A stretch of DNA of 64,000 nt from Bacteroidaceae bacterium (GTDB lineage Bacteria; Bacteroidota; Bacteroidia; Bacteroidales; Bacteroidaceae), in NCBI GenBank assembly GCA_017647225.1, contig JAGCLA010000051.1:62001-126000 (forward strand), in the 5' to 3' direction. Under the pieces are notes generated by a model, which did not search any database, was not told where the DNA came from, and saw only the letters and a list, made by a program, of their open reading frames with translations. The translations under genes and the position numbers were made by a program. This document shows, piece after piece, positions 48,267-58,202 of the stretch (position 1 is its first letter; every line of letters begins with the position of its first letter).

Positions 48267-48485
48267 ATGATACATATCGGAAGCATCATTAAAAAAGAGT
48301 TCGACAAAGAAGGACGTTCTGCATCTTGGTTTGCTAAACAGTTATGTTGCGACAGAACCAATATATACAGCATTTTCAAGCGCGAAAGCATAGACACTCT
48401 TCTGCTTGTAAAGATTTCGGCTATCCTAAAGCACGATTTCTTCAAATATTATAGTGAGGATATCAAGGATAGTATAACAGAATAA
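48267..48485 (+). CDS. Small XRE-like helix-turn-helix protein
   Basis: A 72-residue protein whose core (SASWFAKQLCCDRTNIYSIFKR, residues 18-40; then IDTLLLVKISAILKHDFF) fits a helix-turn-helix of the XRE/lambda-repressor type, a common short regulator in Bacteroidota. No toxin or other partner gene is adjacent, so a toxin-antitoxin role is not supported. A TACTTTTG at 48232-48239 is a possible -7 element without a matching -33. A terminator follows at 48536-48574. Confidence 0.75.
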   Translation: MIHIGSIIKKEFDKEGRSASWFAKQLCCDRTNIYSIFKRESIDTLLLVKISAILKHDFFKYYSEDIKDSITE

Positions 48486-48535
48486 ACACGAACCACAATA
48501 GTACAGGAGTCAATTTTTCGGTATTGTACCTGTAT

Positions 48536-48574
48536 AGAGAAGAATGGAAATCTCTGCCCGTTCTTCTCTTTTTT
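48536..48574 (+). terminator. Terminator after the small HTH gene
   Basis: AGAGAAGAA (48536-48544) pairs with TTCTTCTCT (48561-48569) around a 16-nt loop, followed by T residues to 48574. The large loop makes it moderate in strength. Confidence 0.55.
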
Positions 48575-48589
48575 ATTTTACAAAAACAA

Positions 48590-48616
48590 CCCCTGAACAT
48601 CAACGATGTTCAGGGG
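48590..48616 (-). terminator. groEL terminator
   Basis: CCCCTGAACATC (48590-48601) and GATGTTCAGGGG (48605-48616) are a perfect 12-bp inverted repeat. On the minus strand the stem is followed by TTGTTTTTG. It lies 25 bp beyond the groEL stop. Confidence 0.8.
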
Positions 48617-48640
48617 CTGTACTATATATTATTGCGTTTT

Positions 48641-50308
<1,668 letters not shown>

Positions 50309-50311
50309 TTA

Positions 50312-50584
50312 TTATCCAAGTATCGCAAGCACGTCGCTCTGACGCATGATAAGATACTTCTCACCCTCAAACTCAAGTTCAGTACCGGCATACTTGCCAT
50401 AAAGTACCTGGTCGCCTACCGCAATGAGCATCTCCTCATCTTTTGTACCGTTACCGACAGCAACAACCTTACCCTGAAGCGGTTTCTCCTTTGCTGTATC
50501 AGGAATAATAATACCTCCGATAGTCTTCTCTTCTGCAGGCTGAGGCAAAATAAGCACTCTGTCCGCCAATGGTCTAATGTTCAT
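50312..50584 (-). CDS. groS: Co-chaperonin GroES (Hsp10)
   Basis: The heptameric cap of GroEL, 90 residues. It has the N-terminal [27 protein letters not shown], a complete mobile loop, and the C-terminal [33 protein letters not shown]. First gene of the pair; no CIRCE element is visible upstream, but an inverted repeat is at 50658-50683. Confidence 0.97.
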   Translation of the reverse strand: MNIRPLADRVLILPQPAEEKTIGGIIIPDTAKEKPLQGKVVAVGNGTKDEEMLIAVGDQVLYGKYAGTELEFEGEKYLIMRQSDVLAILG

Positions 50585-50657
50585 AGTTATATCTTATTTT
50601 TATTGTTATATTATTTTTCATTTTCAAGTGCAAGAGATGCACACATTGTTACAATAA

Positions 50658-50683
50658 CGAAAAACATGCCAAAATGTTTTTCG
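50658..50683 (-). promoter_or_regulatory. 10-bp inverted repeat between antiporter and groES
   Basis: CGAAAAACAT (50658-50667) and ATGTTTTTCG (50674-50683) are perfectly complementary with a 6-bp spacer. The repeat lies 22 bp after the antiporter stop and 74 bp before groES. It may be the antiporter's terminator or a heat-shock operator. It does not match the CIRCE sequence. Confidence 0.5.
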
Positions 50684-50704
50684 CACGACAAATGCGACAA
50701 AATG

Positions 50705-51658
50705 TCATGCTCTCATTATCAAATATGCTGTATATGCCACATATCCTGCCACTAACAACATACCTTCAACACGCGTAATCACGCTTTTGCCACCAAAACG
50801 GCTGACAATATATATGAGCAATGACGAAGCCAACAGCACATAGTAATCGACATAGCTGAATCCGTCGAGCGAAATTGGAGTGATAGTGGCGCTACAGCCC
50901 AATATAAAGAATATGTTCAGTATGTTGCTACCAAGAACATTACCCAACGCAATACCCACATTTCCCTTGCGTGCGGCATTTACCGAGACTGCAAGTTCTG
51001 GCAACGAACTGCCGGCAGAAACAATTGTTATACCTATTACAGCTTCAGACATTCCCAACACACGGGCAACCTCTGTAGCACCGTCAACAAAGATATTTCC
51101 ACCAAATATAAGAGCTGCCAATCCTCCAATTATAAGCATAACGACCTTACCTATTGACATAGTATTGCCGGGCTCTTCCGTTTCGTCAGTTGCAGGTATT
51201 GAGAATGTATAGCGTATGAACACCGCAAGAAAACACAACAGCAACAAACCGCTATAACGTGTGATGTATTCGCCCGAAGCACCACCGACAAGCATACTGC
51301 CCGACAACAGCAACAACACTACCGAAGCCAACAGGTTAAAAGGGATTTCACGTGTAAGCATACGGGCATTGAATTTTATCGGGGTGATAACGGCTGCAAC
51401 ACCAAGAATAAACAAGCCGTTGAATATATTACTGCCTACTACATTACCAAGCGCAATACCCGGACTGCCCTTTATGGCAGAACCAACACTTATAACCAAT
51501 TCAGGCAATGAAGTACCCAAAGCCACAATGGTCAAACCAATGACAAGTTCACTAACGCCAAAACGTCTGGCAATGCCCGACGCACCTTTCGTAAGCCAAT
51601 CGGCACCAAGAATAACAAGAACAATACCTGCCAAAAAGGCAACAATTGATAGTAACAT
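50705..51658 (-). CDS. Calcium/sodium antiporter, YrbG type
   Basis: A 317-residue inner-membrane exchanger with about ten helices in two inverted halves. Each half has the alpha-repeat: ELVIGLTIVALGTSLPELVISVGSA with GNVVGSNIFN near 37-85, and EAVIGITIVSAGSSLPELAVSV with GNVLGSNILN in the second half. The GTSLPEL/GSSLPEL glutamates bind the cation. It probably exports Ca in exchange for Na or H; the ion pair is by family. It precedes groES on the same strand. Confidence 0.92.
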   Translation of the reverse strand: MLLSIVAFLAGIVLVILGADWLTKGASGIARRFGVSELVIGLTIVALGTSLPELVISVGSAIKGSPGIALGNVVGSNIFNGLFILGVAAVITPIKFNARMLTREIPFNLLASVVLLLLSGSMLVGGASGEYITRYSGLLLLCFLAVFIRYTFSIPATDETEEPGNTMSIGKVVMLIIGGLAALIFGGNIFVDGATEVARVLGMSEAVIGITIVSAGSSLPELAVSVNAARKGNVGIALGNVLGSNILNIFFILGCSATITPISLDGFSYVDYYVLLASSLLIYIVSRFGGKSVITRVEGMLLVAGYVAYTAYLIMRA

Positions 51659-51790
51659 TTTTATAAAATTGATATATTCGATAAAGGTAATACTTTTTTA
51701 ACAAAGAGATAGAATTTCACAGCCACTTTTCCTGTTTTTATACATATTTGGAAGATAGACAATCATTGAAACAGCTTTTTACGATACGAA

Positions 51791-51821
51791 TTTGCAAAAT
51801 CGATTATTTTTAGTACATTTG
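51791..51821 (+). promoter_or_regulatory. Promoter of the Stealth-family gene
   Basis: TTTG (51791-51794), a 19-bp spacer and TACATTTG (51814-51821) match the consensus. The transcript should begin near 51828, about 50 nt before the start codon. Confidence 0.65.
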
Positions 51822-51878
51822 TCTAAATAACGGTTATATTTGCCAAATCTATTACTTAATTCAACAAGCATCGTCACA

Positions 51879-52841
51879 ATGGATATAGATATAGTATATT
51901 TATGGGTAAACGGCAAAGACCCTGTATGGCGTTCAAAAAGAGATGAATTCTTAAAGAACACATACGATATTAGAGAAGAGGCCGTAAACGAAGCCCGTTT
52001 TATAGACAATGATGAATTGAAGTATTCATTGCGTTCCATTGAGATGCATGCCCCATGGATAAGACACATATACATAGTCACCGACAACCAGAAACCGTCG
52101 TGGCTTGACACGTCCAACCCACGTATAAAAATTGTTGACCACACCGAGATAATTCCCAAGGAAGCACTCCCCTGTTTCAGTTCGCCGGCAATTGAATGGT
52201 GCATAGACAACATTCCGGGCCTGTCGGAACATTTCCTTTTGGCAAATGATGATACATTTATCGGACGCAAAGTGACTCCCGACTTCTTCTTCACCCCGGA
52301 AGGAATGCCTATTGTCAGATTAAAAAAATGGACAAGCAGCAAACGCGACATGTCATTATATCTCAAGACTGTAGCCTCAGCCCAAAAACTTATACACAAG
52401 CAATTTGGTAAATTAATAAAGCACATACCTCACCACAATATTGACGCATATCGAAAGAGTGATATAAAAAAATGCAAAGAATTGTTCCCTGAAACAATCT
52501 CGCAGACCATACACAGACACACTCGCAGCGAAGAAGATCTACAACGCGTCATAGTGCTTTATTACGCATTGGCAACAAAGACAGGCAAATTGCGTATCAT
52601 GGGCAGATATAACCGCCCTATGCCTTTAATAGACAAAATCATAGGAACATTACAGAAAAGATACAATTACGATTCACGCCGAATCACCATAAATACTCCT
52701 GACATTGAATTAATCATCAAAAAATACAACCCTGCTCTTTTCTGTCTTAATGATGGCGAGAATGCGAACAATGATTCCCGAAAAAAGGCACGTGCATTTC
52801 TTGAATCCAAATTTCCAAAAAAATCCTCTTTTGAACTTTAA
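51879..52841 (+). CDS. Stealth-family sugar-phosphate transferase
   Basis: 320 residues from the ATG at 51879 (MDIDIVYLWVNGKDPVW), where the family's CR1 motif begins; an upstream ATG at 51840 adds 13 residues unlike the family. CR2 follows (ARFIDNDELKYSLRSIEMHAPWIRHIYIVTDNQ), with CR3/CR4-like segments (HNIDAYRKS). Stealth proteins join hexose-1-phosphates in capsule or surface polymers by phosphodiester bonds. It faces two glycosyltransferase genes, indicating a small surface-glycan locus. The promoter is at 51791-51821 and a strong terminator overlaps the end. Confidence 0.9.
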   Translation: MDIDIVYLWVNGKDPVWRSKRDEFLKNTYDIREEAVNEARFIDNDELKYSLRSIEMHAPWIRHIYIVTDNQKPSWLDTSNPRIKIVDHTEIIPKEALPCFSSPAIEWCIDNIPGLSEHFLLANDDTFIGRKVTPDFFFTPEGMPIVRLKKWTSSKRDMSLYLKTVASAQKLIHKQFGKLIKHIPHHNIDAYRKSDIKKCKELFPETISQTIHRHTRSEEDLQRVIVLYYALATKTGKLRIMGRYNRPMPLIDKIIGTLQKRYNYDSRRITINTPDIELIIKKYNPALFCLNDGENANNDSRKKARAFLESKFPKKSSFEL

Positions 52842-52858
52842 TTCAAAAGAGGATTTTT
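52819..52858. terminator. Bidirectional terminator, Stealth / GT4 genes
   Basis: A perfect 17-bp inverted repeat (arms 52819-52835 and 52842-52858; core ATCCTCTTTTGAA) with a 6-nt loop and A/T ends. The left arm is inside the Stealth coding sequence, and the stop codon lies in the loop. Confidence 0.85.
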
Positions 52859-52878
52859 AGATTATCATATCCGGTTTA

Positions 52879-54045
52879 TCACTTTTGGGATAACACCAAA
52901 TCAAACAAATTCTTCCATTTCTTCATTATAATCTCAGGTGCATATTCAGCTCGCTTGAGGACTGCACTTTTTCGTATCGCCAGACGCTCCTCCTCGCTTA
53001 ATCCTGCTATTTTAAGCAATGTTTCGGCATATTCATCTTCGTCAAACGGTGTCACGACAAAGCCATTCACACCCGATGGCGACAAGACATCCTTTATACC
53101 ATCGGAGCAACCGAACGCAACAGGAATACATCCGTGTGCCTGAGCTTCGGTCAAGCACAACGGCCAACCTTCGGTTTGCGATGTAAGACAAACAATGGAA
53201 GCCTTACGAAAAAATTGCTCTACATCCGATTGCCAGCCGAGCATCTCAACGCGTTGCAGACGTTCTTTGGCTATTTGCTTTTCCATAGCCCCACGATAAT
53301 CGCCATCACCGACAATAAGAAGTTTATAATCGGGCAGACAGTCCTGCACCTTTCCCCAAATTCTCAACAGACGGTCAAGTCTTTTGGAAACATTCTCAAG
53401 ACGTCCGCAATACATTATAATTTTTTCCTTATCGTATGTTACATTCTCAACTATACGTTCAGAATTTTCAATCACATGTATCTTTGATTCTTCAGGCTTT
53501 ATACCAAAAGCCTGGCATGTCGTCTGCTTATACCCCTCACACAACACCGTATAGGCATCACAACCATTATAATGTTGCAATGTACGCTCTACAGCTATTT
53601 CGCGTGCGCGTCCATTCTTGACATATTTTCGTTTAACGCCAAAATGCCAGAACAGCCTGTTAAGCAATCTTCTTCTACGCTTTCTGATAATGGAATAACG
53701 TTGCCAGAAAGGTTCTCCATGGTTGGCGAACATCACTTTGCAACCTGTACGTTCTGCAACGCCCTCTATGCCGGTCAAAGGCTGAACAACCTGTATAACC
53801 AAATCGATGCCTTCCTCAACAATCAATTTCTCAACAGCTTCAGTCCTTCCTTCTCTCTGTGGGATTATTCTTACTTCAAAAGCCTCCTTCACCTCAGGAG
53901 TACACAAATTCTCCACAAATTTCGTTGCGAAAACAAAACAACGATAATCGGTTTTATTTTTGTGCAGATATTTTACTATATCCAAAGTGACACGCTCTGC
54001 ACCACCGACAGGAAATTTCTCATGAATAAAAGCTATCTTCTTCAT
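52879..54045 (-). CDS. Glycosyltransferase family 4 (GT-B fold)
   Basis: A 388-residue GT-B enzyme. It has the acceptor-domain opening FIHEKFPVGGAERVTLDIVKYL, the donor-domain IIMYCGRLENVSKRLDRLLRIW, LLIVGDGDYRGAMEKQI and the E-x7-E motif region SQTEGWPLCLTEAQAHGCIPVAF. Retaining transfer of a nucleotide sugar in surface-glycan synthesis is expected; donor and acceptor are unknown. It is 76 bp behind the GT32 gene on the same strand. Confidence 0.92.
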   Translation of the reverse strand: MKKIAFIHEKFPVGGAERVTLDIVKYLHKNKTDYRCFVFATKFVENLCTPEVKEAFEVRIIPQREGRTEAVEKLIVEEGIDLVIQVVQPLTGIEGVAERTGCKVMFANHGEPFWQRYSIIRKRRRRLLNRLFWHFGVKRKYVKNGRAREIAVERTLQHYNGCDAYTVLCEGYKQTTCQAFGIKPEESKIHVIENSERIVENVTYDKEKIIMYCGRLENVSKRLDRLLRIWGKVQDCLPDYKLLIVGDGDYRGAMEKQIAKERLQRVEMLGWQSDVEQFFRKASIVCLTSQTEGWPLCLTEAQAHGCIPVAFGCSDGIKDVLSPSGVNGFVVTPFDEDEYAETLLKIAGLSEEERLAIRKSAVLKRAEYAPEIIMKKWKNLFDLVLSQK

Positions 54046-54121
54046 AAAATCAAATTTATACCGTCCCTATCAACCACACATTTCAGTTAAAAGCAGATAT
54101 AGCAAATTACTTATTCTTTTT

Positions 54122-54880
54122 TTAAAAAAACCTTTTAATACTCAACCAGTAACGCAACATAACATTCTTGAATCGCCAATAATGTTTGGAAAATCCTCTT
54201 TTACGGTTACCATCGACCCAACTTCCTGCATAATGATGAATGCTTCGGGTATTGTCTGTTACAGTGATATTACCTGTTGACAACTGTTTGGGATTAAAAT
54301 ACTCGTTCGGATACAGATACATGCCTAAGTGATGTGTGATTTTTTCTGCATCAATGGTACACCCGTTATCAAGCAACACATCTGCAACATTAAGGACAAC
54401 AGTTTTGTTCAACAGTTTACCCTTCGGCGAGATAAAATGCCTGTCTTTATAGAAATCGAGCATCTTTTTCAAGAAATCATGTCCCGGATAAGCCGCCATG
54501 CCAAGTCCCGGGTTGGGAGATGCATTCAGACCCCTGTATAAACTTCTCTCAAGATTTTCCAATCCCATGTATGGGCCACGTTCCAAGATATCGTCAACAG
54601 GCCTCAGAAGCTCGACATCAACATCGAAATAAGCTCCACCATAGTTATACAACACCCAAAAACGGGCATAATCGCTTACGAAAGCATACTTTTTCATACG
54701 GTATGCCTCCTCGACATAAGGGTTGATTGTTATATCGAAGTTATCCTCATTCCACTCCTTTATCTCATAATCGGGCAGAAACCTCTTCCACGATTCCATG
54801 CACTTCACAGCCTTGAGAGGAAGCGGATTGCGACCAAACCAACAATAGTGGATGACCTTTGGTATTTGTGTGTTTTCCAT
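54122..54880 (-). CDS. Glycosyltransferase family 32 (DXD type)
   Basis: 252 residues from the ATG at 54880 (MENTQIPKVIHYCWFGRNPLP), the usual family N-terminus; an ATG at 54892 adds four residues. It shows the typical SDYARFWVLYNYGGAYFDVDVE with the metal-binding DVD near 90, and a late IHHYAGSW. Members add galactose, mannose or similar sugars to surface glycans. It lies between DUF349 and the GT4 gene. Confidence 0.92.
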   Translation of the reverse strand: MENTQIPKVIHYCWFGRNPLPLKAVKCMESWKRFLPDYEIKEWNEDNFDITINPYVEEAYRMKKYAFVSDYARFWVLYNYGGAYFDVDVELLRPVDDILERGPYMGLENLERSLYRGLNASPNPGLGMAAYPGHDFLKKMLDFYKDRHFISPKGKLLNKTVVLNVADVLLDNGCTIDAEKITHHLGMYLYPNEYFNPKQLSTGNITVTDNTRSIHHYAGSWVDGNRKRGFSKHYWRFKNVMLRYWLSIKRFF

Positions 54881-54924
54881 TTTTAATACCAAGTTAATGA
54901 ATGAAGGATTTAGCGATTTGCACC

Positions 54925-56805
54925 TTACTTGCCTTTTTCCATTTCATCCTCAACAAGATGTATCTTCTTGAGAATAACCTGAGCGTCCTGCTTCAATTTG
55001 TTCACCTTCTGTTTCATAACATCGACAAGGCTTGCACCTTTCTTGTTCGATACGCTCAAGAAACCGATATTGTTCTCGTATGTGGCAATCTCGTTCTTCA
55101 TCGCCTCATACTGACGTATCAGATGTTCGCGTTCACGTTGCAGGCTGTTACCGCCCTTGCCTATATTGTTACGGAATTTTGCAAGCTTACGCTCATTGGC
55201 ATTTACATGCAGAGCCTCATAAAGGGCATTGACTGCCTGTTTGTACTCCTTGTAGATATTATCCTTTTCCTTGAATGGAACAAAACCTATTTCATTCCAC
55301 TCCTGCGACAATGCAGCAAGCTGTCTTGTCTGCTCGTCGCCCGGCAGAGAGCTATCGATAGCCTTTATTTTCTCAATAACCTCGCGTTTTTTCTTAAGGT
55401 TTTCCTGTTCTACGCTACGCTGTGACGATGTTGCGGCATTACGTCTTTCAAAGAATGCATCACATGCCGAAACGAAACGTTTCCAAAGAGCTTCGGAATG
55501 TTTCTGCGCAACAGGACCAATCTCTTTCCACTCCTTCTGCAATTTAGCCAGCTTGTCGGCTGTAGCTTTCCAGTCTTCACTATCCTTGAGCTTTTCGGCA
55601 AGTTCACAAAGAGCCTTTTTGCGTTCAAGGTTATTTGCCAAGGCATTCTTTGCCTCTTTGAAGAAGTCGCTCTTCTGTTTAAAGAACTCATCGCACGCAG
55701 CGCGGAAACGCTCGAACACCTTGAGATTCATCTTTTGAGGAGCAAAGCCAATCTCTTTCCATAGAGCCTGCAAGTCAAGCACACGCTGTGTAGCATCGTT
55801 CCATGCCTGATAGCCTGTGAATGAAGCGAAATCCATATTCTCAAGCTCTTCACAGATTGCGGTCTTCTTGTCGAGATTTTCCTTTTCCTTCTCTTTCTTT
55901 GCCTCGAAATGTTCCTGATGACGACGGTTTATATTTGTCGAAGCCGCCTTGAAGCGTCCCCATATTTCCTCGCGCAATTCAGGAGCGACAGGACCTGTCT
56001 CGCGGTACTCGTTATGCAACTGCTGCAACTGACGGAATGATGCGATAACATCCTCGTCCTTTTCAAGTGCCTCGGCAGCCTCGCACAATCTTGTCTTGAT
56101 TTCAAGGTTTTTCTTGAAATCGTACTCGCGGAATTCGCTGTTTATCTTCAATACATCGTAGAACTGCTCTACAAGCAACTGGTATTGTTTCCACAATGGT
56201 GCGACCTTGTCCTGTGGCACATTCTTTATATCCTTCCAACGCGCCTGAACAGCCTTAAATTCCGCAACATCGGGATTACCCTGCTCAGCCTTGTCAACAA
56301 GTGACTGCAGTTGCTCAAGCAGAGCCAACTTGAATTCGTAATTTACAAGCATCTCCTTTTCCTGTGCTACGAGCCACTCGTTTCGTTTGGCCTTGATGAC
56401 ACTCATGGCAGCCTTGAACGGTTCTTCAAGTTCATCGGGCTGAGGAATGAAGAGTTCAGCCTCGCCACCCTGCACAAGGAATTCCTTATGTGCCTGTTCT
56501 ATCTCCGCTGTACGAAGACGGTAGAACTGCACCTTCAACGACTCGACCTCATTCTTGCAGGTGAGCACTTCGTCACTGTCGGCAATAGCCTTCAGACGCT
56601 CAATGATATCCTGACGTGTTGCCGGTTTTGAGTCCTCGTTGACAGCCTCATGGGCATCAACAATTTCTGTTTGCACTTGCAGAGCCTCCTCTTCAATGCT
56701 GTTTTGCTCATTCAACTCAATCGCAGCGGCATTAACAGCCTCATCAGGAGTACTCGTAATGTTCAGCTCTTCGGGCTGCACATTCGATTTAATACATTCG
56801 CTCAT
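54925..56805 (-). CDS. DUF349 repeat protein
   Basis: A 626-residue, highly charged cytoplasmic protein, mostly alpha-helical. The N-terminal 110 residues are acidic and of low complexity. Five DUF349 repeats of about 70-75 residues follow, each with the W-K-x-I-G-x-V/A-P type motif (ARWKDIKNVPQD, NEYRETGPVAPE, ALWKEIGFAPQK, KEWKEIGPVAQK, QEWNEIGFVPFK). The last 60 residues are coiled-coil. The function is not established to my knowledge. A hairpin with a T tract (56843-56874) lies in its presumed leader. Confidence 0.87.
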   Translation of the reverse strand: MSECIKSNVQPEELNITSTPDEAVNAAAIELNEQNSIEEEALQVQTEIVDAHEAVNEDSKPATRQDIIERLKAIADSDEVLTCKNEVESLKVQFYRLRTAEIEQAHKEFLVQGGEAELFIPQPDELEEPFKAAMSVIKAKRNEWLVAQEKEMLVNYEFKLALLEQLQSLVDKAEQGNPDVAEFKAVQARWKDIKNVPQDKVAPLWKQYQLLVEQFYDVLKINSEFREYDFKKNLEIKTRLCEAAEALEKDEDVIASFRQLQQLHNEYRETGPVAPELREEIWGRFKAASTNINRRHQEHFEAKKEKEKENLDKKTAICEELENMDFASFTGYQAWNDATQRVLDLQALWKEIGFAPQKMNLKVFERFRAACDEFFKQKSDFFKEAKNALANNLERKKALCELAEKLKDSEDWKATADKLAKLQKEWKEIGPVAQKHSEALWKRFVSACDAFFERRNAATSSQRSVEQENLKKKREVIEKIKAIDSSLPGDEQTRQLAALSQEWNEIGFVPFKEKDNIYKEYKQAVNALYEALHVNANERKLAKFRNNIGKGGNSLQREREHLIRQYEAMKNEIATYENNIGFLSVSNKKGASLVDVMKQKVNKLKQDAQVILKKIHLVEDEMEKGK

Positions 56806-56842
56806 CTGTCAAAAATTTAATGGTTAGTCAATAAAAAAACAA

Positions 56843-56874
56843 GTGGCTTTTTCGTCACATGGCGAAAAAGCCAC
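56843..56874 (-). terminator. Hairpin with T tract before the DUF349 gene
   Basis: GTGGCTTTTTCG (56843-56854) pairs perfectly with CGAAAAAGCCAC (56863-56874). On the minus strand it is followed by TTGTTTTTTT. It terminates the upstream esterase/ksgA unit, or sits in the DUF349 leader if transcription starts from the TATCTTTG at 56897-56904. Confidence 0.75.
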
Positions 56875-56896
56875 CATCTTTGCTACTGTACAAATG

Positions 56897-56904
56897 CAAA
56901 GATA
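56897..56904 (-). promoter_or_regulatory. Possible -7 element for the DUF349 gene
   Basis: TATCTTTG on the minus strand matches TAnnTTTG, but no clear TTTG lies 19-21 bp upstream. If active, the 85-nt leader would contain the hairpin at 56843-56874. Confidence 0.35.
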
Positions 56905-56956
56905 GCTTTTATTTTCAATAAACCTAAAAATCGTGGTTAAATTATAGGTTTTATTG

Positions 56957-58186
56957 TCATTTACGCAACTCCACATGCATTACAGCAGGGAAAGCGAAAC
57001 TGCGGTCGTTTCTCTTGCCAAGCGTTTCATGCATGGTGCCAATAGTTCTGAACAGACGTTTCTTAGCAACAGTTTTTCCTTGATAGACAACAGTCACCTT
57101 CTCATCAAGATTGACAAGTCTGTCGTTAAGATATATCGTCAATGAAGAGTAGTCGCAATGTTCAATGTTTATTACATTTCCTTCGACAGATGCAATGACA
57201 CTCTTACCCTGCTCCACTTCATCGGCAGGAGCACTCAACCAATAGAAATGTTCACGTGTAACAAGTTCCTGACGCCAAACGATGCGCTTGGGATAAGGGT
57301 TACGACGATATTGCGACATCCAACCGAGCGCAAGGGTATCCACTCTGTCCATCCAGTGTCCCTTGTCGGCAATTATATTTGTCTGGTGTATATATTTGCC
57401 CGGATTTGCTGCGCTCAAAGAGTCCATCACTGCACCCTTTTCCTTTGCAAGAATGTTACGGTCGTAATAGTGGTCGTGCTCGCCCATCCATATCATAAAC
57501 GGCAGGTTGTAAAGATTCACCTGTGACGACTCGCCGGGGTGTCCTGCCATCATTGATGCAGCAGCCCATTTGTCGGCCATACGTGGTGCCATACGCCACA
57601 CGCCGTCGCCACCTGCTGAATATCCGAGCAAATATACTTTATTCGGATTCACACCCTCAAAGACCACACAAGCCTGTATTAGTTCTTCCAGCAACTCATC
57701 AAGTCCTTTCTTATGCCATAGGTCCGAAGTATTCCAAGGCGCACGTGGTGCCACATAAATACCCTCTACAGGCTCATAGAGATATATCTGGTTATACCAT
57801 TGTTCGTCATTAACCTCTTTTGGACAATTTCCACCGCCATGCATCGAGATATAAAGGCTTCGGCCGTCGGGCGGACACAAACCGAATGTACGTACAGCAC
57901 AGGCCAGACGTAGCGAATCGTTTGATATTGTCATATTGCCCCACTTGTTTCCAAGACGTTTTGCAACATCACGAATCCATAGCGAATCGACAATATATGA
58001 AGCCTCGACACACTGTTGTTTGTCAAGCGGATGTACGGCAAAAGGCTGTTCCAGCAAATCACCTACAGGAGCTTTTGCCCATTTGTCGAAGTCTGCGACT
58101 TGAGTTGTTGCAGTCGTTGCACAACCTGCAAGAAACAGAGAGGCAGTTGCAACAAAAGAGATTATAAAGGTATTGACTGATTTCAT
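56957..58186 (-). CDS. Secreted alpha/beta-hydrolase lipoprotein (esterase-like)
   Basis: A 409-residue lipoprotein (FVATASLFLAGC, Cys at 22). The hydrolase domain has the oxyanion-region HGGGNCPKEVND, the nucleophile elbow GYSAGGDGVWRMAPRMAD (Ser near 205), the acidic residue region MIWMGEHDHYYD and a late histidine in DKGHWMDRVD. This matches the PHB-depolymerase/feruloyl-esterase-like group. The substrate is unknown, perhaps an ester in host or dietary glycans. It is the last gene of the ksgA-to-esterase run, 16 bp behind the Omp85-like barrel gene. Confidence 0.85.
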   Translation of the reverse strand: MKSVNTFIISFVATASLFLAGCATTATTQVADFDKWAKAPVGDLLEQPFAVHPLDKQQCVEASYIVDSLWIRDVAKRLGNKWGNMTISNDSLRLACAVRTFGLCPPDGRSLYISMHGGGNCPKEVNDEQWYNQIYLYEPVEGIYVAPRAPWNTSDLWHKKGLDELLEELIQACVVFEGVNPNKVYLLGYSAGGDGVWRMAPRMADKWAAASMMAGHPGESSQVNLYNLPFMIWMGEHDHYYDRNILAKEKGAVMDSLSAANPGKYIHQTNIIADKGHWMDRVDTLALGWMSQYRRNPYPKRIVWRQELVTREHFYWLSAPADEVEQGKSVIASVEGNVINIEHCDYSSLTIYLNDRLVNLDEKVTVVYQGKTVAKKRLFRTIGTMHETLGKRNDRSFAFPAVMHVELRK

Positions 58187-58202
58187 GTCTGTGACAATAG
58201 TG

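Noticed and set aside
48267..48485. Toxin-antitoxin system based on the small HTH protein
   Set aside because: No partner gene lies on either side; the neighbours are the CotH gene and groEL.
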